From Enterobacter cloacae complex sp. ECNIH7 (GTDB taxonomy: Bacteria > Pseudomonadota > Gammaproteobacteria > Enterobacterales > Enterobacteriaceae): a stretch of 64,000 bases of DNA. The translations under genes and the position numbers were made by a program. Under the pieces are notes generated by a model. That model was given only the letters and a program-made list of their open reading frames with translations, had not been told where the DNA came from and did not search any database. How positions within the stretch are numbered: position 1 is the first letter of the stretch; the number at the start of each line of letters is the position of its first letter. The DNA lies in contig NZ_CP017990.1 of assembly GCF_002208095.1 (NCBI RefSeq), positions 4,588,001 through 4,652,000 on the forward strand, given 5' to 3'. This document shows, piece after piece, positions 1 to 10,926 of this stretch.

Positions 1-36
1 GACGGCTTCAACAACAGCCAAAATTTCTTTGTTCAT
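1..36 (-). CDS. nusA: Transcription termination/antitermination factor NusA, N-terminal fragment
   Basis: Only the first 12 codons are inside the window, running off the left edge; they read MNKEILAVVEAV, the start of enterobacterial NusA. The gene lies 28 bp downstream of the rimP stop on the same strand, the usual rimP-nusA-infB order. NusA binds RNA polymerase and modulates pausing, termination and antitermination. Nothing can be said about the rest of the protein. Confidence 0.9.
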   Translation of the reverse strand, partial: MNKEILAVVEAV

Positions 37-64
37 CGCGGGCTTTTCACCTCAATCCAGACTG

Positions 65-517
65 TTAAAAGTGGGGAACCAGGTTCGCCTTCTGGATATT
101 ACTCAGCGCGAACACTTCATCTTTGCCTTCGACTGTCACCGTGATCATTTCACCATCAACGGCTTTGATAATTCCCTGCCATTTACGGCGGTTCTGTACG
201 GCCATACGCAGAACGAGAGCCACTTCTTCACCGGTAAAGCGCACATAGTGCTCGGCCGTGAACATCGGGCGATCGAGGCCAGGTGAGGAAACTTCCAGGT
301 TGTACGCAACGGTAATCGGGTCTTCAACATCAAGAACCGCACTCACCTGGTGGCTGACATCAGCACAATCATCAACATTGATGCCATCTTCACTATCAAT
401 ATAGATGCGCAGCGTCGATGTACGGCCGCGAACGAATTCGATGCCGACCAGTTCGTAGCCCAGTGCTTCGACCGGTGCAGTAATCATCTCTGTTAATTTT
501 TGCTCTAATGTGGACAA
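65..517 (-). CDS. rimP: Ribosome maturation factor RimP
   Basis: RimP (formerly YhbC) is a cytoplasmic factor needed for maturation of the 30S subunit. The 150-residue product from a TTG start at 517 (MSTLEQKL) matches E. coli RimP nearly residue for residue and ends KANLVPHF. Two other in-frame starts exist, GTG at 523 (+2 residues) and TTG at 529 (+4). I chose 517 because a G-rich stretch (GGGGGTGG) sits about five bases upstream and because it gives the family length, but GTG 523 is also plausible. It is the first protein gene of the metY-rimP-nusA operon and is preceded by two terminator-like hairpins. Confidence 0.95.
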   Translation of the reverse strand: MSTLEQKLTEMITAPVEALGYELVGIEFVRGRTSTLRIYIDSEDGINVDDCADVSHQVSAVLDVEDPITVAYNLEVSSPGLDRPMFTAEHYVRFTGEEVALVLRMAVQNRRKWQGIIKAVDGEMITVTVEGKDEVFALSNIQKANLVPHF

Positions 518-533
518 GCCCACCCCCAAGACA

Positions 534-554
534 TAAAAAAAGGGCGTAAAGCCC
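534..554 (-). terminator. Second terminator-like hairpin just upstream of rimP
   Basis: Read on the minus strand, GGGCTTTACGCCC folds with a 4-bp GGGC/GCCC stem and is followed by seven T. It lies between metY and the rimP start, so polymerase must pass it, or be antiterminated, to reach rimP and nusA. Confidence 0.55.
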
Positions 555-578
555 AGTTATTCTGTAGTCAGATAACAA

Positions 579-601
579 AAAACCCCGATAAATCGGGGCT
601 T
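579..601 (-). terminator. Terminator between metY and rimP
   Basis: Minus-strand stem AGCCCCGAT-TT-ATCGGGGTT followed by six T. It would end the metY tRNA transcript. Together with the hairpin at 534-554 it makes a tandem barrier inside the metY-rimP-nusA operon. Confidence 0.85.
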
Positions 602-724
602 TAGATAACTGAACCCTATAGCCACAACTGTGGCCTGGAGCACTTTCCGAAAGAATTTTTTCAAATCCAGCTACGAAGGCTCTAAGTCTTCACAGTATAT
701 TTGAAAAAGAACTTTATGGGAAAG

Positions 725-801
<77 letters not shown>

Positions 802-816
802 CCTGAAACGTGGCAA

Positions 817-845
817 ATTCTACGCGTTTTGGACAGAATTTGCAA
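817..845 (-). promoter_or_regulatory. Promoter of the metY-rimP-nusA operon
   Basis: On the minus strand, -35 TTGCAA (840-845) and -10 TAGAAT (817-822) are separated by exactly 17 bp, which puts the transcription start about eight bases before the tRNA. Both hexamers are close to the sigma-70 consensus. Confidence 0.8.
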
Positions 846-1003
846 ATAATGCTGGGATTTGGTACCGAAGACGGGACGTAAAATCGGCGTTTAGTATATT
901 GATAGTTGACCCCACCTGTCAACCCAACTTCCGCCAGATCAATTAGACCAAAATTTTTACAAAAAACGCACGACTCTCTTCCGGTCTTCGCCAAAAGATG
1001 ATT

Positions 1004-1039
1004 AAATGAATACTCACTTATTTTGCATAAAAATGCACA
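1004..1039 (+). promoter_or_regulatory. Tandem ArgR boxes upstream of argG
   Basis: Two adjacent 18-bp ARG boxes. Box 1 (1004-1021) has a good left half TGAAT and a degenerate right half. Box 2 (1022-1039) contains TGCATAAAAATGCA, a near-perfect palindrome of the consensus type. Paired boxes bind the ArgR hexamer with arginine as corepressor. They end 50 bp before the argG start. The rest of 802-1000 holds the argG promoter region, in which I could not fix the hexamers. Confidence 0.75.
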
Positions 1040-1061
1040 AGAGAGCGAAAGCGGTCTCTAA

Positions 1062-2435
<1,374 letters not shown>

Positions 2436-2452
2436 TCGCTGATATAACGTGT

Positions 2453-2479
2453 AAAAGGCGTCCTATGGACGCCTTTTTT
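2453..2479 (+). terminator. argG terminator
   Basis: AAAAGGCGTCC-TAT-GGACGCC followed by six T, 17 bases after the argG stop. A classic Rho-independent terminator. Confidence 0.9.
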
Positions 2480-2489
2480 GTGGACTTTC

Positions 2490-2554
2490 GTAGGGCGGGT
2501 AAGCGCAGCGTCACCCGCCATTTTGCCCGGTGGCGTTGCGCTTAACGGGCCTAC
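2490..2554. repeat. Paired REP elements (BIME-like)
   Basis: Two head-to-head REP-like palindromes: GCGGGTAAGCGCAGCGTCAC followed by CCGC, then GCCCGGTGGCGTTGCGCTTA followed by ACGGGC. They sit between the convergent argG and leuU transcription units, a typical BIME position. Confidence 0.75.
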
Positions 2555-2581
2555 AAAACCACACCTCAGAATATGCAGACG

Positions 2582-2609
2582 AAAAAAAAGACGTCTTTCG
2601 ACGTCTTTC
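2582..2609 (-). terminator. Terminator after tRNA-Leu
   Basis: Minus-strand stem AAAGACGTC-GAAA-GACGTCTTT followed by more T (eight in total), directly 3' of the tRNA gene. It ends the secG-leuU transcript. Confidence 0.9.
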
Positions 2610-2620
2610 TTCTGGAATAT

Positions 2621-2707
2621 TGGTACCGAGGATGGGACTCGAACCCACAAGCCCGTTAGGGCACTACCACCTCAAGGTAGCGTGTCTACCAATTCCACCA
2701 CCTCGGT
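2621..2707 (-). tRNA. leuU: tRNA-Leu (GAG)
   Basis: An 87-nt class II tRNA with a long variable arm (TGCCCTAACGGGCTT), anticodon GAG in CTACCTTGAGGTGGTAG, T-arm GTTCGAGTC and encoded CCA. The acceptor stem closes with A1:U72. It lies 9 bp downstream of the secG stop on the same strand, the E. coli secG-leuU arrangement, and is probably cotranscribed with secG. Confidence 0.96.
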
Positions 2708-2716
2708 ACAGAATAC

Positions 2717-3049
2717 TTAGTGCGGGATATCGCTGGTTGGCTTAGCCGGTGCAGCTGGCTGAGTCTGCTCAGTTTTTGCTGGCGCGCTCAGATTTTCCCA
2801 CTCGCTTCCTTTGCTGGTCTTGTTGCTGTTGATATTGCCAAGCACCAGACTGATGATGAAGAACAGCGTAGCCAGAATCGCCGTTGTGCGGGTCATGAAG
2901 TTCGCAGAACCACTTGAACCGAACAGCGTACCGGAAGCGCCTGCTCCGAAGGAGGCTCCCATATCAGCGCCTTTACCTTGCTGCAGCATAATCAGCGCTA
3001 CGAGAGCGATGGCTACAATAAGGAAAACAACTAAAAGAGCTTCGTACAT
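2717..3049 (-). CDS. secG: Protein translocase subunit SecG
   Basis: SecG is the small inner-membrane subunit of the SecYEG translocon and assists SecA-driven export. The 110-residue product from ATG 3049 (MYEALLVVFL) matches E. coli SecG in length. It has two membrane segments (about residues 2-22 and 52-72) around the conserved LQQGKGADMGASFG cytoplasmic loop, and a proline/alanine-rich tail. An upstream ATG at 3097 would add 16 charged residues unlike any SecG and was rejected. leuU follows directly. Confidence 0.96.
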   Translation of the reverse strand: MYEALLVVFLIVAIALVALIMLQQGKGADMGASFGAGASGTLFGSSGSANFMTRTTAILATLFFIISLVLGNINSNKTSKGSEWENLSAPAKTEQTQPAAPAKPTSDIPH

Positions 3050-3230
3050 AATCAACCTGTTCCTTGCGGATTTGCCGCATACCAATGCTTCGACCAATTA
3101 GCAGGATTTTTGTTTCCCACTGAAGCGGGTGTGAATACTAACCAAAGCGAATGACCTTCGCAAGGGCATTTTTGACGCATTGTATCAACTGCGGAAAAAA
3201 ACAGCAAAAAGCCATTAATTGCTTAAAACA

Positions 3231-3254
3231 AAGGCGACAAAAGCCGCCTTTTTA
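3231..3254. terminator. Hairpin terminator between glmM and secG
   Basis: Stem AAAGGCG(a)C-AAAA-G(c)CGCCTTT. The run of five T is on the plus strand side; on the minus strand it is followed by GTTTTAAG. Placed 18 bp after the glmM stop, it most likely ends the folP-glmM transcript. Confidence 0.55.
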
Positions 3255-3272
3255 TACATTTAGCTTGCACAA

Positions 3273-4610
3273 TTATGCAGCTTTCACAGCATCCGCAATA
3301 CGGTGTGCAAATTCGGTTACCTGCGCTTCGTCTTCACCTTCCACCATCACGCGGATCAGCGGTTCAGTACCGGACTTACGCAGCAGCACACGCCCACGAT
3401 TGCCCAGGGCCGCTTCAACGTCAGCCATCACCGCTTTGACGTTCTCGTTTTCCAGCGGATCGCCTTTACCGGCAGTGAAGCGTACGTTTACCAGAATCTG
3501 AGGGAACATTTTCATCCCGCTGCACAGATCGTGCAGGCTCATATGGTTGCGCGCCATCGCGGCAACCACCTGCAGCGCGGCCACGATACCGTCACCGGTG
3601 GTGGTTTTATCGAGCAGGATCACGTGACCCGAGTTTTCTGCGCCGATGCGCCAGCCCTTCTCCTGCAGTTTTTCCAGCACATAGCGGTCACCCACTTTCG
3701 CGCGGACAAACGGAATACCGAGCTGTTTCAGCGCCAGTTCCAGGCCCATGTTACTCATCAGCGTGCCCACCGCACCGCCGCGCAGCTGGCCCTGACGCAG
3801 GCCCTCACGGGCAATGATGTAGAGGATCTGATCGCCGTCGACCTTGTTACCTTCGTGGTCGACCATGATCACGCGGTCGCCGTCGCCGTCCAGCGCAATA
3901 CCCAGGTCGGCTTTCTCTGCCAGAACACGCGCCTGCAGGGCACGAACGTCAGTTGCCCCCACCTGCTCGTTAATGTTCAGACCATCCGGCTCGCAGCCAA
4001 TGGTGATGACTTTCGCACCCAGTTCGCGGAAGACATTCGGGGCGATGTGATAGGTCGCGCCATTAGCACAGTCCACCACAATTTTGAGGTGAGCCAGGCT
4101 CAGCTCATTCGGGAAGGTGCCTTTACAGAATTCGATATAACGGCCCGCCGCATCAACGATACGGTTCGCTTTACCCAGCTCTGCGGAATCAACGCAGGTG
4201 ATCTCTTTTTCCATTTCGGCTTCAATGGCTTCTTCCACGTCATCCGGGAGCTTGGTGCCGTCAATGGAGAAGAATTTAATGCCGTTGTCGTAGAACGGGT
4301 TGTGAGAAGCTGAGATAACAATCCCCGCTTCCGCACGGAAGGTACGCGTCAGATACGCGACTGCAGGCGTTGGCATTGGGCCCGTAAAGGACGCGGACAG
4401 TCCAGCCGCCGCCAGACCCGCTTCCAGCGCTGATTCCAGCATATAGCCGGAAATACGGGTGTCTTTACCGATAATGATCTTACGGGAACCATGACGCGCC
4501 AGCACTTTGCCAGCAGCCCAGCCGAGCTTCAGGACAAAATCAGGGGTGATGGGAGCATCGCCTACACGCCCACGGATACCATCGGTACCAAAATACTTAC
4601 GATTACTCAT
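3273..4610 (-). CDS. glmM: Phosphoglucosamine mutase GlmM
   Basis: GlmM interconverts glucosamine-6-phosphate and glucosamine-1-phosphate, feeding UDP-GlcNAc synthesis for peptidoglycan and LPS. The 445-residue product from ATG 4610 ([14 protein letters not shown]) has the E. coli length. The phosphoserine loop [14 protein letters not shown] places the catalytic Ser at residue 102, the metal loop DGDGDR is present, and the sugar-phosphate site [15 protein letters not shown] is near the C-terminus. It overlaps the end of folP by 8 bp, implying translational coupling. Confidence 0.98.
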   Translation of the reverse strand: MSNRKYFGTDGIRGRVGDAPITPDFVLKLGWAAGKVLARHGSRKIIIGKDTRISGYMLESALEAGLAAAGLSASFTGPMPTPAVAYLTRTFRAEAGIVISASHNPFYDNGIKFFSIDGTKLPDDVEEAIEAEMEKEITCVDSAELGKANRIVDAAGRYIEFCKGTFPNELSLAHLKIVVDCANGATYHIAPNVFRELGAKVITIGCEPDGLNINEQVGATDVRALQARVLAEKADLGIALDGDGDRVIMVDHEGNKVDGDQILYIIAREGLRQGQLRGGAVGTLMSNMGLELALKQLGIPFVRAKVGDRYVLEKLQEKGWRIGAENSGHVILLDKTTTGDGIVAALQVVAAMARNHMSLHDLCSGMKMFPQILVNVRFTAGKGDPLENENVKAVMADVEAALGNRGRVLLRKSGTEPLIRVMVEGEDEAQVTEFAHRIADAVKAA

Positions 4611-5451
4611 AGCGTTTGTTTTCCTTCGCTGCCAGTGTGGCTTCCACCACACGCATGGCTTCTACTGTTTCTTTAACGTCATGGACACGAATAATGTGCG
4701 CGCCCTGCATCGCCGCAATCACCGCGCAGGCCAGGCTGCCGCTCAGGCGTTCGCTCGGCCCCACGTTCAGCAACTGCCCAATCATCGACTTTCTCGACAT
4801 CCCCACCAGCAGCGGCAGGTCAAAGTGATGGAATTCCGATAAGCGCGCGAGCAACGCATAATTGTGGGAGAGATTTTTACCGAAACCGAACCCCGGGTCG
4901 AGCAACAATTTCTCTTTTGAGATACCTGCACGTTCGCAGCGCGCAATATGTTCAATAAAGAAGCGATTCACGTCGGCAAAGACATCATCATACTTCGGTG
5001 CTTCCTGCATGGTTTTCGGCTGACCCTGCATATGCATTAGGCATACCGGTAACCCGGTCTTTGCCGCGGCTTCCAGTGCCCCAGGCTCGGTGAGTGAACG
5101 AATATCATTGATAATGTGAGCGCCCACTCTCGCCACTTCACGAATCACTTCGGGTTTAGAGGTATCAACGGAGATCCATACTTCAAACCGCTGCGCGATA
5201 GCTTCAACCACCGGCACCACGCGCGCCAGCTCTTCTTCCACAGACACGTCCGCCGCACCAGGACGCGTCGATTCGCCGCCCACGTCAATAATGGTGGCGC
5301 CCGCATTAATCATTAAATTCGCGTGCTTAACCGCCTCGATAAGCGTGTTATGCGTGCCGCCGTCTGAGAAAGAGTCAGGGGTAACATTCAGGATCCCCAT
5401 CACATGGGGATGTGAAAGATCGAGATGCGAGTCCTGAGCGAATAATTTCAT
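4603..5451 (-). CDS. folP: Dihydropteroate synthase FolP
   Basis: FolP joins p-aminobenzoate to hydroxymethyldihydropterin pyrophosphate in folate synthesis and is the target of sulfonamides. The product from ATG 5451 ([19 protein letters not shown]) is 282 residues, the E. coli length. Signature segments are [15 protein letters not shown] (pterin binding) and the GGESTRPGA loop, both intact and chromosomal in type. The longer frame starting at 5505 runs back over the terminator and was rejected. It is followed by glmM with an 8-bp overlap. Confidence 0.97.
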   Translation of the reverse strand: MKLFAQDSHLDLSHPHVMGILNVTPDSFSDGGTHNTLIEAVKHANLMINAGATIIDVGGESTRPGAADVSVEEELARVVPVVEAIAQRFEVWISVDTSKPEVIREVARVGAHIINDIRSLTEPGALEAAAKTGLPVCLMHMQGQPKTMQEAPKYDDVFADVNRFFIEHIARCERAGISKEKLLLDPGFGFGKNLSHNYALLARLSEFHHFDLPLLVGMSRKSMIGQLLNVGPSERLSGSLACAVIAAMQGAHIIRVHDVKETVEAMRVVEATLAAKENKRYE

Positions 5452-5490
5452 GGCGAAATCCCTGGTATCTATATCGTTAAACACAAATGA

Positions 5491-5517
5491 AAAACCCCGG
5501 AGCAAGCTCCAGGGTTT
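5491..5517 (-). terminator. Terminator between ftsH and folP
   Basis: Minus-strand stem AAACCCTGGAGC-TT-GCTCCGGGGTTT with one mismatch, followed by T residues. It lies 33 bp after the ftsH stop and before folP, so it separates rlmE-ftsH from folP-glmM at least partly. Confidence 0.8.
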
Positions 5518-5549
5518 GAGTTACAGACAAACGCTTCAACAGCAGTGGC

Positions 5550-7484
5550 TTACTTATCGCCCAACTGTTCTGACATGGTGTTGCCCGGATTTGGCGTACG
5601 CGGTTCATCAACCGGACGCGGCGCACGCGGGGTGCCATTATTGTCAGAATTATTGGAAGCGCCTGGGTCTTCCCAGCCTGCCGGCGGACGTACTTCGCGG
5701 CGCGCCATCAGGTCGTCAATCTGCGGTGCATCGATGGTCTCATATTTCATGAGCGCATCTTTCATCGAATGCAGGATGTCCATATTGTCGGTCAGGATCT
5801 GGCGTGCACGTGCGTAGTTACGCTCTACCAGAGATTTTACTTCCTGATCGATGATACGAGCCGTCTCATCGGACATATGTTTCGCTTTAGCCACAGAACG
5901 GCCCAGGAATACTTCACCCTCTTCCTCTGCATACAGCAGCGGACCGAGTTTGTCGGAGAAGCCCCACTGCGTCACCATGTTACGCGCCAGGTTTGTCGCA
6001 ACTTTAATGTCGTTGGACGCACCGGTAGAAACATGTTCCACACCGTAGATAATCTCTTCTGCCAGACGACCGCCGTACAGGGTCGAAATCTGGCTTTCCA
6101 GCTTCTGACGGCTGGCGCTGATCGCGTCGCCTTCAGGCAGGAAGAAAGTCACACCCAGCGCACGACCGCGCGGAATAATCGTCACTTTATGCACCGGATC
6201 GTGTTCCGGCACGAGGCGACCGATAATCGCGTGACCCGCTTCGTGGTATGCCGTGGACTCTTTCTGCGCTTCCGTCATCACCATAGAGCGACGTTCCGCG
6301 CCCATCATGATTTTGTCTTTCGCTTTCTCAAACTCCACCATAGATACGACGCGCTTGTTACCGCGAGCGGCAAACAGAGCAGCTTCGTTGACCAGGTTCG
6401 CCAGGTCCGCACCGGAGAAGCCAGGAGTACCGCGCGCAATGATTGCCGCGTCGATATCTGGCGCCAGCGGTACGCGACGCATGTGAACTTTCAGAATCTG
6501 TTCACGACCGCGAACGTCCGGCAGACCCACAACAACCTGACGGTCGAAACGGCCTGGACGCAGCAGCGCAGGGTCAAGTACGTCCGGACGGTTAGTCGCC
6601 GCGATAACGATGATACCTTCGTTACCTTCGAAGCCGTCCATCTCAACTAGCATCTGGTTCAGCGTCTGTTCACGTTCATCATGACCACCGCCCAGGCCTG
6701 CGCCACGCTGGCGGCCCACGGCGTCGATTTCATCGATGAAGATAATGCACGGTGCTGCCTTCTTGGCCTGCTCGAACATGTCACGTACACGAGATGCACC
6801 GACACCCACGAACATTTCGACGAAGTCAGAACCTGAAATAGTAAAGAACGGCACCTTCGCTTCACCTGCGATGGCTTTCGCCAGCAGGGTTTTACCGGTA
6901 CCCGGAGGGCCAACCATCAGCACGCCTTTCGGGATCTTACCGCCCAGCTTCTGGAAACGGCTCGGTTCACGCAGGTATTCAACCAGTTCACCCACCTCTT
7001 CTTTCGCTTCGTCACAACCGGCGACGTCAGCGAAAGTAGTCTTGATCTGGTCTTCCGTCAGCATACGCGCCTTGCTCTTACCGAACGACATGGCACCTTT
7101 GCCACCGCCGCCCTGCATCTGACGCATAAAGAAGATCCAGACGCCAATAAGAAGCAGCATCGGGAACCAGGAAATGAAGATAGAAGCCAGCAGGCTTGGT
7201 TCTTCTGGCGGCTCACCTACCACCTTGACGTTTTTGGTCAGAAGGTTATCAAGCAGCTTAGGATCGTTCACCGGGATGTAAGTCGTGTAACGGTTACTAT
7301 CTTTCTTGGTAACGTTGATCTCACGTCCGTTGATACGCGCTTCGCGAACCTGGTCCTGATTGACCTCCTGCAGGAAGGTAGAATAATCCACCTTGCGGCC
7401 ATTCGACTCGCTGGGCCCAAAGCTCTGGAATACTGACATCAGCACAACGGCAATGACCAGCCAGAGTATTAGGTTTTTCGCCAT
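5550..7484 (-). CDS. ftsH: ATP-dependent zinc metalloprotease FtsH
   Basis: FtsH is the membrane-anchored AAA+ protease that degrades LpxC, sigma-32 and misassembled membrane proteins. The 644-residue product from ATG 7484 ([13 protein letters not shown]) has two N-terminal membrane segments (about 5-24 and 98-120) around a periplasmic domain. It then has Walker A GPPGTGKT, Walker [12 protein letters not shown], the second region of homology with arginine finger, and the zinc site HEAGH near residue 414. The C-terminus ends MSEQLGDK as in E. coli. It lies downstream of rlmE on the same strand, the conserved rlmE-ftsH unit. Confidence 0.98.
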   Translation of the reverse strand: MAKNLILWLVIAVVLMSVFQSFGPSESNGRKVDYSTFLQEVNQDQVREARINGREINVTKKDSNRYTTYIPVNDPKLLDNLLTKNVKVVGEPPEEPSLLASIFISWFPMLLLIGVWIFFMRQMQGGGGKGAMSFGKSKARMLTEDQIKTTFADVAGCDEAKEEVGELVEYLREPSRFQKLGGKIPKGVLMVGPPGTGKTLLAKAIAGEAKVPFFTISGSDFVEMFVGVGASRVRDMFEQAKKAAPCIIFIDEIDAVGRQRGAGLGGGHDEREQTLNQMLVEMDGFEGNEGIIVIAATNRPDVLDPALLRPGRFDRQVVVGLPDVRGREQILKVHMRRVPLAPDIDAAIIARGTPGFSGADLANLVNEAALFAARGNKRVVSMVEFEKAKDKIMMGAERRSMVMTEAQKESTAYHEAGHAIIGRLVPEHDPVHKVTIIPRGRALGVTFFLPEGDAISASRQKLESQISTLYGGRLAEEIIYGVEHVSTGASNDIKVATNLARNMVTQWGFSDKLGPLLYAEEEGEVFLGRSVAKAKHMSDETARIIDQEVKSLVERNYARARQILTDNMDILHSMKDALMKYETIDAPQIDDLMARREVRPPAGWEDPGASNNSDNNGTPRAPRPVDEPRTPNPGNTMSEQLGDK

Positions 7485-7586
7485 GTCACTCAAGGGATTA
7501 ACCTCATATTACAACTGTGTTAAAAACAGCGTCAGGATACTCTATATCCAGTTTCATTCAAACTTTCGCCTGAAATCTACCGGTTA

Positions 7587-8213
7587 TCATTTTCGCCCGG
7601 TCGCTACAATATACACTTCTCGGGAACGGGCCCGGGAAGAGTCCGGCTTACGAACTTTAACCTTCGCAAACAGGGAGCGAATTTCCTTAAGATACTCCTC
7701 GAAACCTTCGCCCTGAAACACCTTCACAACAAAACTACCACCAGGCGCTAGTACATCACGACACATTTCTAACGCTAGCTCCACCAGATACATGGCGCGG
7801 GGGATATCCACCGCCGGTGTTCCGCACATATTTGGTGCCATATCTGACATGACAACCTGGACCTTACTGTCACCTACACGATCAAGTAACGCTTTCAGCA
7901 CTAATTCATCACGAAAGTCGCCCTGAAGGAAGTCGACACCGACGATGGGATCCATTGGTAAAAGATCGCACGCGATGATTCGGCCCGTTCCGCCGATCTG
8001 CGTTACCGCATACTGGGACCATCCGCCAGGTGCCGCACCGAGGTCAACAACCGTCATCCCCGGCTTAAAAAGTTTGTCACTTTGCTGTATTTCATCAAGT
8101 TTAAACCAGGCACGGGAACGCAACCCCTTTTTCTGTGCCTGTTGAACATATTTATCGCTAAAGTGTTCCTGAAGCCAGCGGCTGGAGCTGGCAGAACGCT
8201 TTTTACCTGTCAT
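7587..8213 (-). CDS. rlmE: 23S rRNA 2'-O-ribose U2552 methyltransferase RlmE
   Basis: RlmE (FtsJ/RrmJ) uses SAM to methylate U2552 in the ribosomal A site, a late 50S assembly step, and is heat induced in E. coli. The 208-residue product is one residue shorter than E. coli RlmE because it ends VATGRK instead of RKP. The SAM motif [14 protein letters not shown] and the catalytic K-D-K-E residues ([20 protein letters not shown]) are visible. It is divergent from yhbY and followed by ftsH after 102 bp. Confidence 0.97.
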   Translation of the reverse strand: MTGKKRSASSSRWLQEHFSDKYVQQAQKKGLRSRAWFKLDEIQQSDKLFKPGMTVVDLGAAPGGWSQYAVTQIGGTGRIIACDLLPMDPIVGVDFLQGDFRDELVLKALLDRVGDSKVQVVMSDMAPNMCGTPAVDIPRAMYLVELALEMCRDVLAPGGSFVVKVFQGEGFEEYLKEIRSLFAKVKVRKPDSSRARSREVYIVATGRK

Positions 8214-8340
8214 TTAACATTTCCGTCCTGGTTCATCGTTACCTGCCTGTGACGTAAATTTCTACGCAGCTATTTGGCGATATAAGGGAGATGGCGGTAG
8301 AATGAACCGTTTTCAATCCCAACGTAAGCAAAAATATACG

Positions 8341-8634
8341 ATGAATCTGAGTACTAAACAAAAACAGCACCTTAAAGGTCTGGCACATCCGCTCAAGCCT
8401 GTAGTGATGCTTGGCAACAATGGTTTGACCGAAGGGGTGCTTGCCGAGATTGAACAAGCGCTGGAACACCACGAGCTGATCAAGGTGAAAATCGCCTCTG
8501 AAGACAGAGACACTAAAAACCTGATCGTGGAAGCCATCGTGCGCGAAACCGGCGCCTGTAATGTACAGGTCATCGGTAAAACGCTGGTGCTCTACCGCCC
8601 ATCTAAAGAGCGTAAAATCTCGCTGCCACGCTAA
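8341..8634 (+). CDS. yhbY: Ribosome assembly RNA-binding protein YhbY (CRM domain)
   Basis: A 97-residue single CRM-domain protein that associates with pre-50S particles. The start at 8341 (MNLSTKQKQHLKGLAH) gives the E. coli length; an in-frame ATG at 8302 would add 13 residues and has no homolog support. The GxxG RNA-binding loop appears as LGNNGLTEG. It is transcribed divergently from rlmE and ends before a bidirectional terminator shared with greA. Confidence 0.95.
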   Translation: MNLSTKQKQHLKGLAHPLKPVVMLGNNGLTEGVLAEIEQALEHHELIKVKIASEDRDTKNLIVEAIVRETGACNVQVIGKTLVLYRPSKERKISLPR

Positions 8635-8720
8635 GGATATCCTGAATTAAACACATTTTCTGTGTGAAACGAGGGATTTCTGTCAGCAGGCGAGCAAAAT
8701 GCCATGCTCCTTGAGTTGAT

Positions 8721-8749
8721 AAAAGGCCGCTATGCGGCCTTTTTCTTTT
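8721..8749. terminator. Bidirectional terminator between yhbY and greA
   Basis: AAAAGGCCGC-TAT-GCGGCCTTTTT: a perfect stem with T tracts on both strands, between the convergent genes yhbY and greA. Confidence 0.92.
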
Positions 8750-8785
8750 CTTTACAATGTATCAACATCTTAGTAGAGAAGCGAA

Positions 8786-9262
8786 TTACAGGTATTCAAC
8801 CTTGATAATTTCGTATTCCACTTCACCGCCAGGGGTGCGGATGGTGACAACATCGTCCTGCTCTTTGCCAATCAGGCCGCGAGCAATCGGAGAGTTCACT
8901 GAAATCAGGTTCTGTTTGAAGTCAGCTTCATCATCACCCACGATGCGATAGGTCTGCTCTTCGTCGTTGTCCAGGTTCAGCACGGTAACGGTAGAACCAA
9001 AGATCACACGCCCGTTGTTAGGCATTTTGGTGATATCAATAACCTGTGCATTGGACAGTTTTGCTTCGATATCTTTAATACGCCCTTCACAGAAGCCCTG
9101 CTGCTCACGCGCGGCGTGGTATTCAGCGTTCTCTTTCAGGTCGCCATGCTCGCGCGCATCCGCGATAGCGGCGATGATTTCAGGGCGACGCACGGATTTC
9201 AGAAAATCCAGCTCTTCGCGCAGTTTTTCGGCACCACGTAAGGTCATCGGAATAGCTTGCAT
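8786..9262 (-). CDS. greA: Transcription elongation factor GreA
   Basis: GreA enters the RNA polymerase secondary channel and stimulates cleavage of backtracked RNA. The 158-residue product has the E. coli length. The N-terminal antiparallel coiled coil carries the acidic tip sequence [17 protein letters not shown] (Asp41 and Glu44), followed by the C-terminal FKBP-like domain ending [12 protein letters not shown]. Its leader contains a terminator hairpin (see 9347-9370), so expression is probably attenuated. Confidence 0.98.
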   Translation of the reverse strand: MQAIPMTLRGAEKLREELDFLKSVRRPEIIAAIADAREHGDLKENAEYHAAREQQGFCEGRIKDIEAKLSNAQVIDITKMPNNGRVIFGSTVTVLNLDNDEEQTYRIVGDDEADFKQNLISVNSPIARGLIGKEQDDVVTIRTPGGEVEYEIIKVEYL

Positions 9263-9346
9263 TTGTTATACCTCTTAAACATTCCTGTTGGGAGCAGTGT
9301 TCCCTGCTCCTGCCCCCCTAAGCGGGCAAGAAGCAAAAAGAAAACC

Positions 9347-9370
9347 GACCCGGGAGCAATGCCCCAGGTC
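9347..9370 (-). terminator. Terminator/attenuator hairpin in the greA leader (GraL-like)
   Basis: On the minus strand the stem GACCTGGGGC-ATT-GCTCCCGGGTC is followed by the T-rich run CGGTTTTCTTTTT, about 85 bp before the greA start. In E. coli the greA leader is prematurely terminated to give the small RNA GraL. The equivalent position and shape suggest the same here; the promoter would lie in 9380-9480 but I could not fix it. Confidence 0.6.
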
Positions 9371-9490
9371 AGCAGCAATTTTTCAGTTTGATACGCATTT
9401 TACCGCGAAGTTCACTATGGGTCATCGTTTACTTTGCAGTGCCATGCACCGTAGTATGACGGTTTGTTTTCGGGTTGTTAGCGCGAGATT

Positions 9491-10924
9491 ATGCGATTTT
9501 CCAGATTTATCATCGGATTGACTACCAGTATAACGTTCACCACCCAGGCCGCGAATGTTGATGAGTACATTAATCAGCTCCCCGCAGGCGCGAACCTCGC
9601 CCTGATGGTGCAGAAGGTTGGCGCACAGGCTCCCGAGATTGACTATCACAGTCAACAGATGGCGCTGCCTGCCAGTACCCAAAAGGTGATCACCGCCCTC
9701 GCCGCCCTGCTCCAGCTCGGCCCTGATTTCCGTTTTACGACCACACTCGAGACCAAAGGTAACGTCGAGGGAGGCGCACTGAAAGGCGATCTTATCGCCC
9801 GTTTTGGCGGCGATCCGACCTTTAAGCGCCAGGATATCCGCAATATGGTTGCGGTACTGAAAAAATCTGGCGTACAGAAAATTGATGGCAATGTGCTGAT
9901 CGACACATCCATCTTTGCCAGCCACGATAAAGCCCCGGGCTGGCCGTGGAACGACATGACACAATGTTTTAGCGCCCCGCCCGCCGCAGCAATCGTTGAC
10001 CGTAACTGCTTCTCGGTTTCGCTTTACAGCGCACCAAAGCCGGATGATTTAGCGTTTATCCGCATAGCGTCCTACTACCCGGTCACCATGTTCAGCCAGG
10101 TCCGCACGCTGGCGAAAGGCTCCCCGGATGCGCAATATTGTGAGCTGGACGTCGTGCCAGGGGATCTTAACCGCTTCACGCTTACCGGCTGCCTGACGCA
10201 GCGCGCCGATCCGCTGCCGCTGGCCTTTGCGATACAGGATGGTGCAAGCTATGCGGGTGCCATTTTGAAAGATGAACTGAAACAAGCGGGCATAACCTAC
10301 ACCGGCACGCTGCTTCGCCAGACGCAGGTTAACCAGCCCGGCACGGTCATCGCCAGCAAACAGTCTCCGCCGCTGCACGATTTACTGCGAATCATGCTGA
10401 AAAAGTCTGACAACATGATTGCCGACACCGTGTTCCGCATGATTGGCCACGCGCGTTTCGGCGTGCCGGGCACCTGGCGCGCGGGTTCAGACGCCGTTCG
10501 TCAGATCCTGCGCCAGCAGGCCGGGATCGAGCTGGGCAATACCATCGCCGTCGATGGCTCCGGATTATCGCGTCATAATTTGATCTCGCCGGCCACGATG
10601 ATGCAGGTGCTTCAGTACATTGCACAGCATGACACTGAGCTAAACTTTATTTCAATGCTGCCGCTGGCCGGGCATGACGGTTCGCTGCAGTATCGCGCCG
10701 GGCTTCACGCTGCCGGCGTGGATGGCAAAGTATCCGCTAAGACAGGCTCGCTGCAGGGGGTTTACAACCTTGCAGGCTTTATCACTACGGCCAGCGGACA
10801 ACGCATGGCATTCGTGCAGTATCTTTCCGGCTATGCCGTCGAACCGGCCGACCAGCGCAATCGTCGTATTCCGCTTGTTCGCTTCGAAAGCAGGCTCTAT
10901 AAGGACATCTACCAGAATAACTAG
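9491..10924 (+). CDS. dacB: D-alanyl-D-alanine carboxypeptidase/endopeptidase DacB (PBP4)
   Basis: PBP4 is a periplasmic class C low-molecular-mass penicillin-binding protein that cleaves terminal D-Ala and D-Ala-DAP cross-links. The 477-residue product matches E. coli DacB. It has a signal peptide of about 20 residues ending TTQA, the active-site STQK with Ser62, an SDN motif (KKSDNM) and KTG (SAKTGS). Only 2 bp separate its stop from pmrA, so dacB-pmrA-pmrB is probably one transcript, unlike K-12 where dacB stands next to obgE. Confidence 0.97.
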   Translation: MRFSRFIIGLTTSITFTTQAANVDEYINQLPAGANLALMVQKVGAQAPEIDYHSQQMALPASTQKVITALAALLQLGPDFRFTTTLETKGNVEGGALKGDLIARFGGDPTFKRQDIRNMVAVLKKSGVQKIDGNVLIDTSIFASHDKAPGWPWNDMTQCFSAPPAAAIVDRNCFSVSLYSAPKPDDLAFIRIASYYPVTMFSQVRTLAKGSPDAQYCELDVVPGDLNRFTLTGCLTQRADPLPLAFAIQDGASYAGAILKDELKQAGITYTGTLLRQTQVNQPGTVIASKQSPPLHDLLRIMLKKSDNMIADTVFRMIGHARFGVPGTWRAGSDAVRQILRQQAGIELGNTIAVDGSGLSRHNLISPATMMQVLQYIAQHDTELNFISMLPLAGHDGSLQYRAGLHAAGVDGKVSAKTGSLQGVYNLAGFITTASGQRMAFVQYLSGYAVEPADQRNRRIPLVRFESRLYKDIYQNN

Positions 10925-10926
10925 CG

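Noticed and set aside
2621..2707. tRNA-Leu as a possible integration site for a mobile element
   Set aside because: Both flanks are ordinary (REP and argG on one side, secG on the other); no integrase, no repeated tRNA end.
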